DNA of 64,000 bases, from NCBI RefSeq assembly GCF_030408735.1, contig NZ_CP047204.1:2542001-2606000 (forward strand), given 5' to 3'. Below, piece after piece: positions 45,475 through 54,756 of this stretch. This DNA is from Corynebacterium faecale. Its GTDB lineage: Bacteria > Actinomycetota > Actinomycetes > Mycobacteriales > Mycobacteriaceae. The position numbers and the translations under genes were made by a program. Positions within the stretch are counted from its first letter, which is position 1; every line of letters starts with the position of its first letter. The notes under the pieces are model-generated. The model was given only the letters and a program-made list of their open reading frames with translations, had not been told where the DNA came from and made no database searches.

Positions 45475-46266
45475 ATGCGCATCGTGAACTGGAACGTCAA
45501 CTCGGCACGCACCCGCGTGGACCGGATGGTGGATTTTCTCATTCGGCATGACGTGGATGTTCTGGCGGTGCAGGAATCCAAATGCCGCGATGATCAGTTC
45601 CCGTATGACCGTTTCACCGAACACGGTTATGAGGTGGCCCATTTCGGGCTGAGCCAGTGGAACGGGGTGGCCATCATCTCCCGGGTCGGGCTGGAGGACG
45701 TGCAGACGCAGTTCCCCGGTCAGCCCGGATTTCACAAGGATGCCGATACGGAGCAGGCCATTGAGGCCCGTGCCATCGGCGCGGTCTGTGGAGGCGTGCG
45801 CGTGTGGAGCCTCTATGTGCCCAACGGCCGGGAGATCGCCGACCCACACTATGACTACAAACTGCGCTGGTTGTACGCACTGCGCAACCATGTGGCCGAT
45901 GTGCTGCGGGCAAACCCGGAGGAGAAACTGGTGCTGCTCGGTGATTACAATATCGCCCCGACAGATCAGGATGTATGGGATGTGTCCGCCTTCGAGGGGA
46001 GAACCCACATCACCGAACCGGAGCGCGCAGCTTATCAACAGCTGTTGGAAACCGGTCTTGCGGAGACCAACCCCGGGCCAGGCGTCTTCACCTACTGGGA
46101 CTACAAGGGCGCACGTTTCCTCAAGGGTGAGGGCATGCGTATTGATTTCCAACTGGCCTCCCCCGCCCTGGCGGCGGTCGCCGGTGAGACCTTCGTGGAC
46201 GTGGAGGAACGGGGCGGGAAGGGTGCATCAGATCATGCGCCCGTCATCGTCGACTATGCAGTTTAA
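45475..46266 (+). CDS. xthA: Exodeoxyribonuclease III / AP endonuclease
   Basis: A 263-residue Mg-dependent repair nuclease. It begins MRIVNWNVNSARTR and has VQESKC (catalytic Glu), LLGDYNIAPTDQD (Asp and Asn of the active site) and the terminal SDHAPVIVDY (Asp-His pair), all canonical for the ExoIII/EEP family. It acts on abasic sites and 3'-blocked ends. It is followed after 26 bases by cls. Leaderless expression is likely. Confidence 0.93.
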   Translation: MRIVNWNVNSARTRVDRMVDFLIRHDVDVLAVQESKCRDDQFPYDRFTEHGYEVAHFGLSQWNGVAIISRVGLEDVQTQFPGQPGFHKDADTEQAIEARAIGAVCGGVRVWSLYVPNGREIADPHYDYKLRWLYALRNHVADVLRANPEEKLVLLGDYNIAPTDQDVWDVSAFEGRTHITEPERAAYQQLLETGLAETNPGPGVFTYWDYKGARFLKGEGMRIDFQLASPALAAVAGETFVDVEERGGKGASDHAPVIVDYAV

Positions 46267-46292
46267 TCACGGGGCGGAAAACACAGGCTCTC

Positions 46293-47795
46293 ATGACCAT
46301 ATCCATTGACCTGGAGCTCTGGCAGACCATCGGTCTGCTCGTGGATTACACCATCAAGATCATCGCCATCGGTTATGTCCCCGAGGGTCGCCGCCCCGGC
46401 ACCTCCACCGCGTGGCTGCTGGCCATTTTGCTGATCCCCTTCCTGGGACTGCCACTGTTCCTGCTCATGGGTTCGCCCTATATCAATAAACGGCGACACC
46501 GCATCCAGCAGGAGGTCAACGACCTCATCGATGACGTGCATGATGATGTTCCCGATTACCCCAGCGGTGTGAGCATGCACCCGGAGATCGAATCAGTCAT
46601 CCGCCTCAACCGTCGACTGACCAACATGCCTGCTGTGATCGGTGTCAACCATGGCATGCACACCGACTATGACGGCATCATCCGACGCATGACCGAAGCC
46701 GTGGATGCGGCCGAAGACTATATCTACGTGGAGATCTACATCATGGCCTGGGATGAGACCACCCGGCCGTTCTATGAGGCTCTGGGGCGCGCGGAGGAAC
46801 GCGGTGTGAAAGTGCGGCTCCTCTTCGATCACGTGGGCAGCTGGAAATACCCCGGTTACCGGAAATTGAAGAAGAAACTCACCGCCATGGGCATCGAGTG
46901 GTACCTCATGCTCCCCCTCCAGCCGTGGAGGCGCCGCTTCCGCCGCCCCGATCTGCGCAACCACCGCAAGATGCTGATTATCGACGGCCACCGCGGTTTC
47001 ATCGGATCCCTCAACATGATCGATGCCAGTTATCTGCAGCGCAAGAACATCAAGATGGGCCGCAAATGGGTGGACCTCATGGTGGAGATGTCCGGCCCCA
47101 TCGTCTCCTCCATGGAGATGGTCTTCGCCGGTGACTGGTATGTGGAATCCAATGAGACCCTGGAGATCCGCGACCACGATGAGGCCCATGAGACCATCCC
47201 GGACACCGCCCAGGATTCCCAGATGAATGTGGTCCAGCTGGTGCCCTCCGGTCCCGGATACACCACAGAACCGAACCTGCGGATGTTCAACTCCATCGTC
47301 CACCACGCCAAGGACCGCCTGGTGTTGTGCAGCCCCTACTTCATTCCTGATGAATCCCTTCTGGAGGCCGTGACATCTGCCTGCTACCGCGGGGTCCGGG
47401 TGGAGCTGTATGTCTCTGAACAGGCTGATCAGTTCATGGTCAACCACGCACAGTCCTCCTACTACCAGGCACTCCTGGAAGCCGGGGTGAAGATCTACAT
47501 GTACCCCAAGCCCTATGTCCTGCACACCAAGTACATGATCGCGGATCCCGATCGGGAAGCCGGCAGCGTACCCATGGGTGTGGTGGGATCGTCCAATCTG
47601 GACATGCGCAGCTTCGGTCTCAACTATGAGATCTCCATGCTCGTGGCCAAAGGAGACCTGATCCGTGATCTGGATAAGATAACCGCGCATTACAAGGACA
47701 CCAGCACCCGGCTCACCCTGGATAAGTGGAATGAACGCAGCTGGGGACGCCGCTATCTGGACAATGTGATGCGCCTGACCTCGGCGCTGCAATAG
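46293..47795 (+). CDS. cls: Cardiolipin synthase (phospholipase D family)
   Basis: A 500-residue membrane enzyme that condenses two phosphatidylglycerol molecules, or PG and another donor, into cardiolipin. Two N-terminal membrane helices (about 8-30 and 40-60) are followed by two HKD motifs: HRKMLIIDGHRGFIGSLN and HTKYMIADPDREAGSVP with GSSNLDMRS. Length and architecture match bacterial ClsA-type enzymes. It is probably co-transcribed with xthA. Confidence 0.93.
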   Translation: MTISIDLELWQTIGLLVDYTIKIIAIGYVPEGRRPGTSTAWLLAILLIPFLGLPLFLLMGSPYINKRRHRIQQEVNDLIDDVHDDVPDYPSGVSMHPEIESVIRLNRRLTNMPAVIGVNHGMHTDYDGIIRRMTEAVDAAEDYIYVEIYIMAWDETTRPFYEALGRAEERGVKVRLLFDHVGSWKYPGYRKLKKKLTAMGIEWYLMLPLQPWRRRFRRPDLRNHRKMLIIDGHRGFIGSLNMIDASYLQRKNIKMGRKWVDLMVEMSGPIVSSMEMVFAGDWYVESNETLEIRDHDEAHETIPDTAQDSQMNVVQLVPSGPGYTTEPNLRMFNSIVHHAKDRLVLCSPYFIPDESLLEAVTSACYRGVRVELYVSEQADQFMVNHAQSSYYQALLEAGVKIYMYPKPYVLHTKYMIADPDREAGSVPMGVVGSSNLDMRSFGLNYEISMLVAKGDLIRDLDKITAHYKDTSTRLTLDKWNERSWGRRYLDNVMRLTSALQ

Positions 47796-47835
47796 GAGCT
47801 GCACTGGGTTCTGCACTGGGCCCTGCAAAAAGCCT

Positions 47836-49035
47836 TCATCCCATGTCTGGAAGTGGACGGCACCCAGCCACCCACACCGCGGTGCCGGCAAACAGCGCGC
47901 ACACCACCATTCCCACCGCCATGCTCAGGGCACGATCCGAGCCGAGTCCCACCAGGGGACTGACAATGCCTCCCACCGCGAACTGGGTAAAACCCATCAC
48001 CGCAGACCCCGAGCCGGCGCGCTCACGAACCACCGCGGTGCCCAGCGCAGTGGCATTGGCCATGAGGAAAGGCACATGCGCGACCGCCAGGAATACCAAC
48101 ACCAGGAACAGGGCTGTTGAGCGGATCAGGGTCACCTCCGCCACCAGCACCAGCATGAGGACGATGAAGCTGATCATGGTGCCGCGCATGATGTGGTGTG
48201 GGTGAAGAGTCTGCAGCAACCGACGGTTAATAAAACCGGACAGCATCAGGGCCACCGCATTGACGGCGAAGACAACTGAGAACATCAGCGGGCTCATACC
48301 CATCTGGTTCTGCAGAACGAACGGCGAGGCGGAGATATAGGAGAACATCGCACCGAAGGACAATGCAAGGACCAGGGTATAGGCGAGGAACTGGGGGTTC
48401 TTCAGCACGTAGAGGTAGTTGGACATCATGCCCCTCAACCCCGCACCGGTTCGTTCCCCGACCGGTCGTGATTCCCTGATCCCGAGTGCCACCACCACTA
48501 CCTGCGCCACGTTGATGGCCGCCAGCACCCAGAACACCGCACGCCAACCCAGAGGTTCAGACACCACACCACCGATGACCGGTGCCAGAATCGGAGCCGC
48601 CGCCTGGATGATCATGAGCAGAGCGAAGGCCTGTGCGGCCTCCCTACCCCGGGCCAGATCCGGAACGACGGCGCGGGCGATGACCACGCAGGCTCCGCCC
48701 CCGAGCCCCTGCAGCAACCGCATGGCGATCAGGACACCGATGGTCGGTGCCAGCGCACAGGCGATGCTGGCCACCAGCGAGATGACGGCACCAGCAAGCA
48801 GCAGCCTTCTGCGCCCGATGGAATCAGAGATCGGACCGATGATGAGCTGGCCCATGGCCATGCCCGCCATGAATGCCGAAAGGGTCAGCTGCACCATGGG
48901 TGTGGTGGTGTCCAGATCAGTGGCGACCATGGGTAATGCCGGCAGATACATGTCGGTGGACAGAGCCGGGGTGGCCGTGAGAAGCGCAAGCCCAAGGAGA
49001 AGTGGGGTGGAAAGCTGTTGTTTACCCTGCACCAT
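47836..49035 (-). CDS. MFS multidrug exporter, Bcr/CflA type
   Basis: A 399-residue transporter with 12 predicted helices. DMYLPALPMVATDL after the first helix is characteristic of the Bcr/CflA group. The loop between helices 2 and 3 reads GPISDSIGRRRLLLAG, the MFS motif A. It is predicted to be a proton-coupled drug or metabolite exporter in the cytoplasmic membrane. It is convergent with cls and divergent from the Na/Pi transporter gene, sharing a promoter region with a palindromic operator candidate. Confidence 0.85.
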   Translation of the reverse strand: MVQGKQQLSTPLLLGLALLTATPALSTDMYLPALPMVATDLDTTTPMVQLTLSAFMAGMAMGQLIIGPISDSIGRRRLLLAGAVISLVASIACALAPTIGVLIAMRLLQGLGGGACVVIARAVVPDLARGREAAQAFALLMIIQAAAPILAPVIGGVVSEPLGWRAVFWVLAAINVAQVVVVALGIRESRPVGERTGAGLRGMMSNYLYVLKNPQFLAYTLVLALSFGAMFSYISASPFVLQNQMGMSPLMFSVVFAVNAVALMLSGFINRRLLQTLHPHHIMRGTMISFIVLMLVLVAEVTLIRSTALFLVLVFLAVAHVPFLMANATALGTAVVRERAGSGSAVMGFTQFAVGGIVSPLVGLGSDRALSMAVGMVVCALFAGTAVWVAGCRPLPDMG

Positions 49036-49096
49036 TGTGGTTCTACCGTTCGACGATTGGGTTGAACCGCGAAATCATACACGATCCATTGGGCGG

Positions 49097-49141
49097 GTAG
49101 GTGTCATACGACCTACATTTTGGATTGTTCACCTGTCATAC
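49097..49141. promoter_or_regulatory. Operator candidate between MFS exporter and Na/Pi transporter
   Basis: A perfect inverted repeat GTAGGT-8-ACCTAC (49097-49116) and a direct repeat TGTCATAC (49102-49109 and 49134-49141) in a 223-base divergent intergenic region. No regulator gene lies next to it. Confidence 0.45.
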
Positions 49142-49258
49142 ATGTACGATTTGAGTGTATGGCTCAAAGGTGTGATGACATCTCGGGCGCTTTATATTCA
49201 TCCAGGCGAAGCGGTTTCGCATGGGTTTCGAATGGGTTTAAGGAAAGGGGGAGTCCAG

Positions 49259-50572
49259 ATGGCCAGTAGTTTTGAATACGTTCAACATCCCCGTCGGTCG
49301 CTCCCCCCGCCGATCCCCACCCGGAGTGGCCCGGCGGCGGCCTTTCTTCCCGGAACCTTCCACCCCATCAATCCCAAACAGGTCAGCGCCGGCAATGATC
49401 AGGTGCTGCTCTCCGGGTGGGGGAAGTTTGTTCGCTGGCTGGTGGTTCTGGCCTCGATCTTCGCCATCATCGTGGGCATCAACCTCATCCTCGACGGTGT
49501 GTACAGCGTGGGTACCACCAGCGCCAACCGGATGTATGAGCTGGCAGCCAACCCTTATATGGGACTGCTGATCGGTGTTCTCGCCACCGCCCTCGTCCAA
49601 TCCTCCACCACCACGACCACGCTGACCGTGGCTGCAGTGGGAACAGGACTCATCTCCGTTCCCGTGGCCATCCCCATCATCATGGGCGCCAACATCGGCA
49701 CCACCATGACCGCCCTGCTGGTGTCATTCTCCTATGTGGGTGAACGGAGGGAATTCAAAAAAGCCTTCACCACCGCCGCCATGCACCTGTGGTTCAACAC
49801 CCTGGTTGTCCTGGTCGCGGTCACGGTAGAGGTTCTTTTCCATCCGTTGCGCTCCTTCAGTGGCTACATGGCTGACCGGCTTGTCGGCTCAGCCGATAAC
49901 ACGGTACCCACCACCCACATCGTGCAGACGGTGGTGGAACCCTTCATCGAGTTGATCGGCACCAACGGTCTATTCGGGTTGTTCGGTAGTCAGACTGTGG
50001 CTGCCGTCTTCTCCCTGATCGCAGGTACCGCCATCATTCTGGTCTCCATCCGGGTGATGAGTTTCCAACTTCACATGATCACCGCAGCCACCGCGCATTC
50101 CCTGCTGGATATGTTCTCCGACCCGGAGGAATCAAAACCCGCCACCGTCCGGACCAATCTCCTCGGTTTCGGTGTCGGGGTTCTGTTCACCATCATGGTG
50201 ACGGCATCCGCGGTGACCGTGTCCTCCATGCAGCCTTTCGCCGTGACCAAAACCCTCAAACGGCGGGCGATCCTGGCGGTGATCCTGGGAGCCAACGTGG
50301 GCACCACCATGACCGCCGCAATCGCCACTTTCGCCGTCGTAGGCATCCACGGCGCATTCGCGCTACAGGCCGCCCTGGTTCACGTGTCACTCAATCTCTT
50401 CGGTGCAATCGTGGTGTTGTGTATCCCCCGGGTGGGCCGTGCGATCATCACCCTTGCGGAAAAATCAGCACAGCTGGCAGCCCGGAGTTACACCACCACG
50501 CTAATCACCCTCGTCAGCTTCTACATCGCCATTCCATCGGCTCTTCTGTTGCTGTACACGGTGATGACCTGA
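49259..50572 (+). CDS. Na+/phosphate cotransporter family protein (NptA-like)
   Basis: A 437-residue transporter. The reading frame is open far upstream, antisense to the MFS gene, but the real start is the ATG at 49259, with GGGGGAG six bases upstream. Two Na/Pi-cotransporter repeats are visible: ATALVQSSTTTTTLTV...GANIGTTMTAL near residues 115-155 and LGANVGTTMTAAIATFAVVG near 340-360. The QSSS/T motif is the hallmark of the PF02690 family. About nine membrane helices are present. It takes up inorganic phosphate with sodium. Confidence 0.85.
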   Translation: MASSFEYVQHPRRSLPPPIPTRSGPAAAFLPGTFHPINPKQVSAGNDQVLLSGWGKFVRWLVVLASIFAIIVGINLILDGVYSVGTTSANRMYELAANPYMGLLIGVLATALVQSSTTTTTLTVAAVGTGLISVPVAIPIIMGANIGTTMTALLVSFSYVGERREFKKAFTTAAMHLWFNTLVVLVAVTVEVLFHPLRSFSGYMADRLVGSADNTVPTTHIVQTVVEPFIELIGTNGLFGLFGSQTVAAVFSLIAGTAIILVSIRVMSFQLHMITAATAHSLLDMFSDPEESKPATVRTNLLGFGVGVLFTIMVTASAVTVSSMQPFAVTKTLKRRAILAVILGANVGTTMTAAIATFAVVGIHGAFALQAALVHVSLNLFGAIVVLCIPRVGRAIITLAEKSAQLAARSYTTTLITLVSFYIAIPSALLLLYTVMT

Positions 50573-50579
50573 CAACTTC

Positions 50580-51341
50580 TCAGGCGTCGCGCTTCTCCAG
50601 CACCACGATGCCGGCGATGAACAACACCACGGCCCAGATACCGAAGTAGACCGCCCCGAACTCCGGCCCCCAGCCGGGATCAGAGGTCTGGAATCCGGTG
50701 ATGTAGGAACGCAGATTGGTGAACGGCCCGTATTTGCCCACGAATTCCCCAACCCGGGGCAGCAGACCCGCGAGATCCTCCAGCGCCAGATGCCACATCA
50801 GGATCAGTGTGATGGCTCCCGCGGACTGGCGCAGCAACAGTGCCACACCGGAGGAGAAGGTCACCAGGAGTGCAGCACCCACCGGGTACTGCCACATGAT
50901 GCGCAAAGCCTCGTTGTCATTCCATACATCAAGGGTGCTGCTGGCCACCTCCGAGGCAAGAGCCTTGGCCACGTAGAAACACAACAGCACGGTGATGAAC
51001 GTGATCACCATGGCCAGGAGTGCATAGAGCAGCCACTTCGCCAGTGCCACCACCGAGCGCTTCGGTGTGGCCAGGAAGGAATACTGCTGGTAGCCGTACC
51101 TGAATTCGGTGGTGAACACCATGACCGCCTGGACGATCACCACGATGAAGCTGGCGATATACAAACCGGAGACGGTGTTACCGGCCAGCAACAGGGTGGT
51201 GGCGAGATCCTCGCCAGTGGCGAAACTTCCTGTCAGGGCGGCGAATCCCACACCCAGCAGGATGAACAGCACAGATGTCCACCAGAAGGAACGGGTGGTG
51301 ATCAGTTTGGTCCACTCGGACCTCAGAACGTTCAGAAACAT
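50580..51341 (-). CDS. ABC transporter permease (ABC-2-like)
   Basis: A 253-residue protein with six hydrophobic segments and the cytoplasmic N-terminus MFLNVLRSEWTKLITTRSFW, typical of ABC-2-type drug or lipid exporters (the SEWTKL pattern). It pairs with the ATPase gene three bases upstream, forming a one-subunit permease/one-subunit ATPase exporter. The substrate is unknown. Confidence 0.82.
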   Translation of the reverse strand: MFLNVLRSEWTKLITTRSFWWTSVLFILLGVGFAALTGSFATGEDLATTLLLAGNTVSGLYIASFIVVIVQAVMVFTTEFRYGYQQYSFLATPKRSVVALAKWLLYALLAMVITFITVLLCFYVAKALASEVASSTLDVWNDNEALRIMWQYPVGAALLVTFSSGVALLLRQSAGAITLILMWHLALEDLAGLLPRVGEFVGKYGPFTNLRSYITGFQTSDPGWGPEFGAVYFGIWAVVLFIAGIVVLEKRDA

Positions 51342-51344
51342 GAC

Positions 51345-52283
51345 TTACTTCTCCTGCTGTTCCGGTGTTGATGCGTGATACTGGACGGATTCGCCCGTGG
51401 TCTGGAGGAATGCCTGTTCAAGTGAGGCGCGGTGCTCTGAGAGTTCCAACAGGCCGATGTTGTGTGTGAAGGCGAGGGTGCCGATCTCATCGGTGGTGCG
51501 ATCACTGATGATGTAGGTGGGCATGGGGTGGGCGTCGATAAGCTTCGTCTCAAACCCGATCCCCTCGCCGCGCAACGCGGCCTCCAACGCCTCTCGTTGC
51601 GTTGTGCGCACCATGACGGTGGTCGCGGAATGCTCACGGATGAAGTCCTGGATCGGGGTGTCCGCCACCAACCTGCCGCGGCCGATCACCACCAGATGAT
51701 CCGCCGTGAGCGCCATCTCAGATAGAAGATGGGAACTCACCAGCACGGTACGCCCCTCTGATGCCAGGTTCTTCAACAGCATGCGCACCCAGTGGATACC
51801 CTCCGGATCCAGACCATTGACCGGCTCATCAAGGATGAGGTAATCCGGATCACCCAGCAATGCGCCAGCCAGTCCAAGCCGCTGCCCCATGCCGAGGGAG
51901 AATCCACCCGTCTTCTTGCCCGCCACATCCGAGAGCCCGACGAGCGCGAGCACCTCATCCACTCTTTTCGCAGACAGACCATTAGCCTGTGCGATCCACT
52001 TCAGATGATTGGCTGCGGAACGGTTTGGGTGGGTTGCCTTCGCATCCAACAGAGTGCCCACCCGGTTCAATGGGTTCTTCAACGCCCGGTAGGGCTGTCC
52101 ATCAATGGTGGCCTGTCCTGCGGTGGGGTTATCCAATCCGACGATGCACCGCATGGTCGTGGATTTACCGGCACCATTCGGACCGAGGAAACCGGTGACG
52201 ATACCCGGCTTGACCGTGAAGGTCAGATCCTCGACCGCACGAACCTGCCCATACTTTTTTGTGAGGCCTGCGACTTCGATCAT
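51345..52283 (-). CDS. ABC transporter ATP-binding protein (exporter type)
   Basis: A 312-residue ATPase with Walker A GPNGAGKST, signature FSLGMGQRLGLA, Walker B YLILDEPVNGLDPEG and H-loop VSSHLLSEM. The C-terminal 90 residues beyond the nucleotide-binding domain are typical of the DrrA-type or ABC-2-partner subfamily. It is co-transcribed with the permease. Copy 9 of the 11-mer lies in its 3' third. Confidence 0.9.
   Translation of the reverse strand: MIEVAGLTKKYGQVRAVEDLTFTVKPGIVTGFLGPNGAGKSTTMRCIVGLDNPTAGQATIDGQPYRALKNPLNRVGTLLDAKATHPNRSAANHLKWIAQANGLSAKRVDEVLALVGLSDVAGKKTGGFSLGMGQRLGLAGALLGDPDYLILDEPVNGLDPEGIHWVRMLLKNLASEGRTVLVSSHLLSEMALTADHLVVIGRGRLVADTPIQDFIREHSATTVMVRTTQREALEAALRGEGIGFETKLIDAHPMPTYIISDRTTDEIGTLAFTHNIGLLELSEHRASLEQAFLQTTGESVQYHASTPEQQEK
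51533..51543 (-). repeat. GCTTATCGACG motif copy 9
   Basis: In the ABC ATPase gene, read AAG-CTT-ATC-GAC-GCC. 3' flank CCC. Confidence 0.75.
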
Positions 52284-52307
52284 GCAGACCAGTTTGTCAT
52301 TAGTTGG

Positions 52308-52835
52308 TCAGCGGGACACAGCGACCTCCCCGATCAGCCCCTTGAGATCCTGCCAGGCGGACCTGAACACAGGCATGAGCGCGAGATCCTCCACCTCACC
52401 CACAGCCACCCATCGAAGCTCGAGGGACTCCTCATTGGCAATGGTGTCCAGAACATCCCCGCTGGTGGTGCGGGCGATAACCGTGGTATAAGACCAGTCC
52501 GAGGCTAGTTCCGGCCTCTTCGGATCACCCGGGAACGGACCGGCAGTGACCAGAGAATGCAGGATCTCCACCCGTTCTGCATCAATTCCCGTTTCCTCGG
52601 CGGCCTCACGCAGCGCAGCCTGAGCCACGGACTCATGAGAATCCCGCGCACCCCCGGGCAACGCCCACGTTCCACCATTATTGGTCCAGTGCGCACGGTG
52701 CTGCAGCAACACATGCCACCGATCCACGCTCTGGTCAGCATCTCCAGCCACCAGAAGTAACCCTGCAGCTCCGTTTCGTCCCCACATTGCCGAACCCGCA
52801 GGCCCAGCTGCCCAACCATCACCGTCACCTTTCAT
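52308..52835 (-). CDS. Nudix hydrolase
   Basis: A 175-residue (from ATG 52835; GTG 52844 is possible) Nudix-fold hydrolase. The Nudix box GGARDSHESVAQAALREAAEETGI fits GX5EX7REUXEEXGU, with the metal-binding Glu residues. The substrate (damaged dNTP, NADH or nucleotide sugar) cannot be assigned. The gene lies 24 bases from the ABC ATPase start and may share its transcript. Confidence 0.83.
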   Translation of the reverse strand: MKGDGDGWAAGPAGSAMWGRNGAAGLLLVAGDADQSVDRWHVLLQHRAHWTNNGGTWALPGGARDSHESVAQAALREAAEETGIDAERVEILHSLVTAGPFPGDPKRPELASDWSYTTVIARTTSGDVLDTIANEESLELRWVAVGEVEDLALMPVFRSAWQDLKGLIGEVAVSR

Positions 52836-52844
52836 GTAGACCAC

Positions 52845-53124
52845 ACTAGGCGAGTGATCACAGGTTGTGGGTCAGAACAGGGGCCCGCTTCCGGTGTCTG
52901 CGGGGATAAACCGGGGACAAACCGGGACCAGGCCCTGGCCGGTCTGGGGCCCATCTGGGGCCCATCTGTGGCCTGCATGAGGTCTGTATGAGGTCTATGC
53001 GGGCACTGCGTCCGCCTGTTCAGGGTTGCGGCTGGGTGTAACCGGTGGACGTGATTTGAGCCGGGTCACAAATGTATATCCACGCCTACTTTCTCACAGG
53101 CATCAACCGCGCTATCCTGAAGCA
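52845..53124 (+). other. Intergenic region upstream of glnX with degenerate repeats
   Basis: Nothing coding. At about 52935-53005 there are imperfect short tandem repeats: TCTGGGGCCCA about two and a half times, then TATGAGGTCT-like units. A promoter candidate consists of TTCTCA (53091-53096), a 16-base spacer and TATCCT (53113-53118), which is six bases before the glnX ATG. Confidence 0.5.
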
Positions 53125-54756
53125 ATGACGCGGGATGGAATTGGGGAGCAATCCACAGTTGCAGGTGAGACGGGGAAAACTGTCAAAAATCCCGGCGCGC
53201 ATGCCGAAAACAGGACGGATGACCAGGCTGGGGAGGGCGACGGGCCAGGATCCCAGGGTGGGATACCTGACCAATCGTCCAACCGTGTGGCGGATAGCGT
53301 GCCGTCCTCCCTGTCTGATGGTCGGTTCCCGGATAGGTCGGCGTCCCGGGAGGCACTTGATGATTATGACGAGGCGGAGGAGTCCCCGGATCACTGGTTG
53401 GATCCCATCACCTCGGAAGATCAGTCCCGTCGCAGTATTGTCAGCGCCATCATCCAGGAGACGTTCGGACAGCCGCTGTTCGTGGCGCGGCGTCTCTGGG
53501 GATTCATCACCACCTCCCCGGGCAAGATCACGTTGATGACGGTGATCATCTCCGTGGCCATCTTCGCGGCGGGTTATGCCATGTCGGTTTCGTCTGAAAC
53601 CCGGCAGACGCATCTGGATGAACTGATCACCAATACGGAGCCTGTCTCCTACAACGCCCATGTGCTGTACTCGTCTCTGTCCGTGGCCGACACCACCGCC
53701 ACCACTGGTTTTGTGCAGGCTGGTATTGAGGGGCCGATGAACCGGGTGCGGTACAACACGGCGATTGACCGTGCCTCGGTTGCGGCGACGGATACGGCTT
53801 CCTCAGCGGATACCTCCAATGAGCGGTTGATGGAGCTGGTTACCGAGATTCAGCGCAAGCTGCCCATCTACACCGGGCTGGTGGAGACGGCCCGGACGAA
53901 TAACCGCGCAGGTAATCCGGTGAGTGTGGCCTATATGGCTGAGGCCAGCGCCATGATGCGCAATGAGATCCTGCCCATGGCATCTGAGCTGTACAACATG
54001 ACCAGTCGTGCGGTGTCTGATCAGCAGGCTAATATGATGCGCCCCCAGTGGGTTCCGCTGTCTGGCCTTCTGGCGGCACTGGGAATGCTGGCGGTGGCGC
54101 AGTGGTGGCTCATGCGTATCACCCGCCGCCGGATCAACAAGGGCTTCGCCGTGGCCACCACCTGCATGCTGGTGGCCACCATCTGGGTGGCTGCCGCAGA
54201 CTGGACCACCTGGCAGGCGGGCACGAAGGGCTTTGAGGAGGCCTCCGGTCCCCTCAAATCCATGACTACAGCGCGCATCTATGCCCAGCAGACCCGAACG
54301 ACGGAGACGCTGGCACTGGTGCGCCGACAGTCCATCCAGGGAAGCACCACCGGATTCAACGCCACCATCAGCCAGATAAAACGCGCGCTGGCGGAGTATG
54401 AGCAGACCTCGCAGGGTCAGACCCCGGAACATCAGGAACTGATCCTCCAGGCCCGCAATGCCATGGAGGACTGGTCACAGCAGCATGATGAGTTCATGGT
54501 GTTCCTGCTCAATGGTGACTACAACGCCGCGGTGAACACCGCCCTGAACATCAACGAGAATGGTCAGACCAGTTTTGATGAGCTGGATACCGCACTCGCG
54601 GAACTGATCAATGATTCCCGCGTTTCCATGCGTGCCTATATTGAGAGTGGTCTGGCAGCGACCGCGCTCGTGGCCATCGCGGTGTTAATTCTCTCCATCG
54701 CAGCGGTGGTGGCCCTGTGGATCGGCATCCGACCCCGGCTGCAGGAGTACCTGTGA
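53125..54756 (+). CDS. glnX: GlnX, membrane protein linking GlnH to PknG
   Basis: A 543-residue protein beginning MTRDGIGEQSTVAGETG. A longer frame from 53026 lacks signals. An acidic disordered N-terminal region (about 110 residues) is followed by a helix (TLMTVIISVAIFAAGYAM). An extracytoplasmic helical region, a second helix pair and another helical region with a final helix (LVAIAVLILSIAAVVALWI) come next. GlnX in mycobacteria relays glutamate or aspartate sensing by GlnH to the kinase PknG, and the gene order here (glnX-glnH-pknG) supports the name. No Shine-Dalgarno is visible, and the -10-like box is close by, so it may be leaderless. Confidence 0.83.
   Translation: MTRDGIGEQSTVAGETGKTVKNPGAHAENRTDDQAGEGDGPGSQGGIPDQSSNRVADSVPSSLSDGRFPDRSASREALDDYDEAEESPDHWLDPITSEDQSRRSIVSAIIQETFGQPLFVARRLWGFITTSPGKITLMTVIISVAIFAAGYAMSVSSETRQTHLDELITNTEPVSYNAHVLYSSLSVADTTATTGFVQAGIEGPMNRVRYNTAIDRASVAATDTASSADTSNERLMELVTEIQRKLPIYTGLVETARTNNRAGNPVSVAYMAEASAMMRNEILPMASELYNMTSRAVSDQQANMMRPQWVPLSGLLAALGMLAVAQWWLMRITRRRINKGFAVATTCMLVATIWVAAADWTTWQAGTKGFEEASGPLKSMTTARIYAQQTRTTETLALVRRQSIQGSTTGFNATISQIKRALAEYEQTSQGQTPEHQELILQARNAMEDWSQQHDEFMVFLLNGDYNAAVNTALNINENGQTSFDELDTALAELINDSRVSMRAYIESGLAATALVAIAVLILSIAAVVALWIGIRPRLQEYL

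Noticed and set aside
46593..47891. 432-residue reverse frame over cls
   Set aside because: cls has both HKD motifs on the forward strand; the reverse frame has no motif and runs past the gene end.
48419..49258. N-terminal extension of the Na/Pi transporter frame over the MFS gene
   Set aside because: The extension is antisense to the MFS gene; a strong Shine-Dalgarno fixes the start at 49259.
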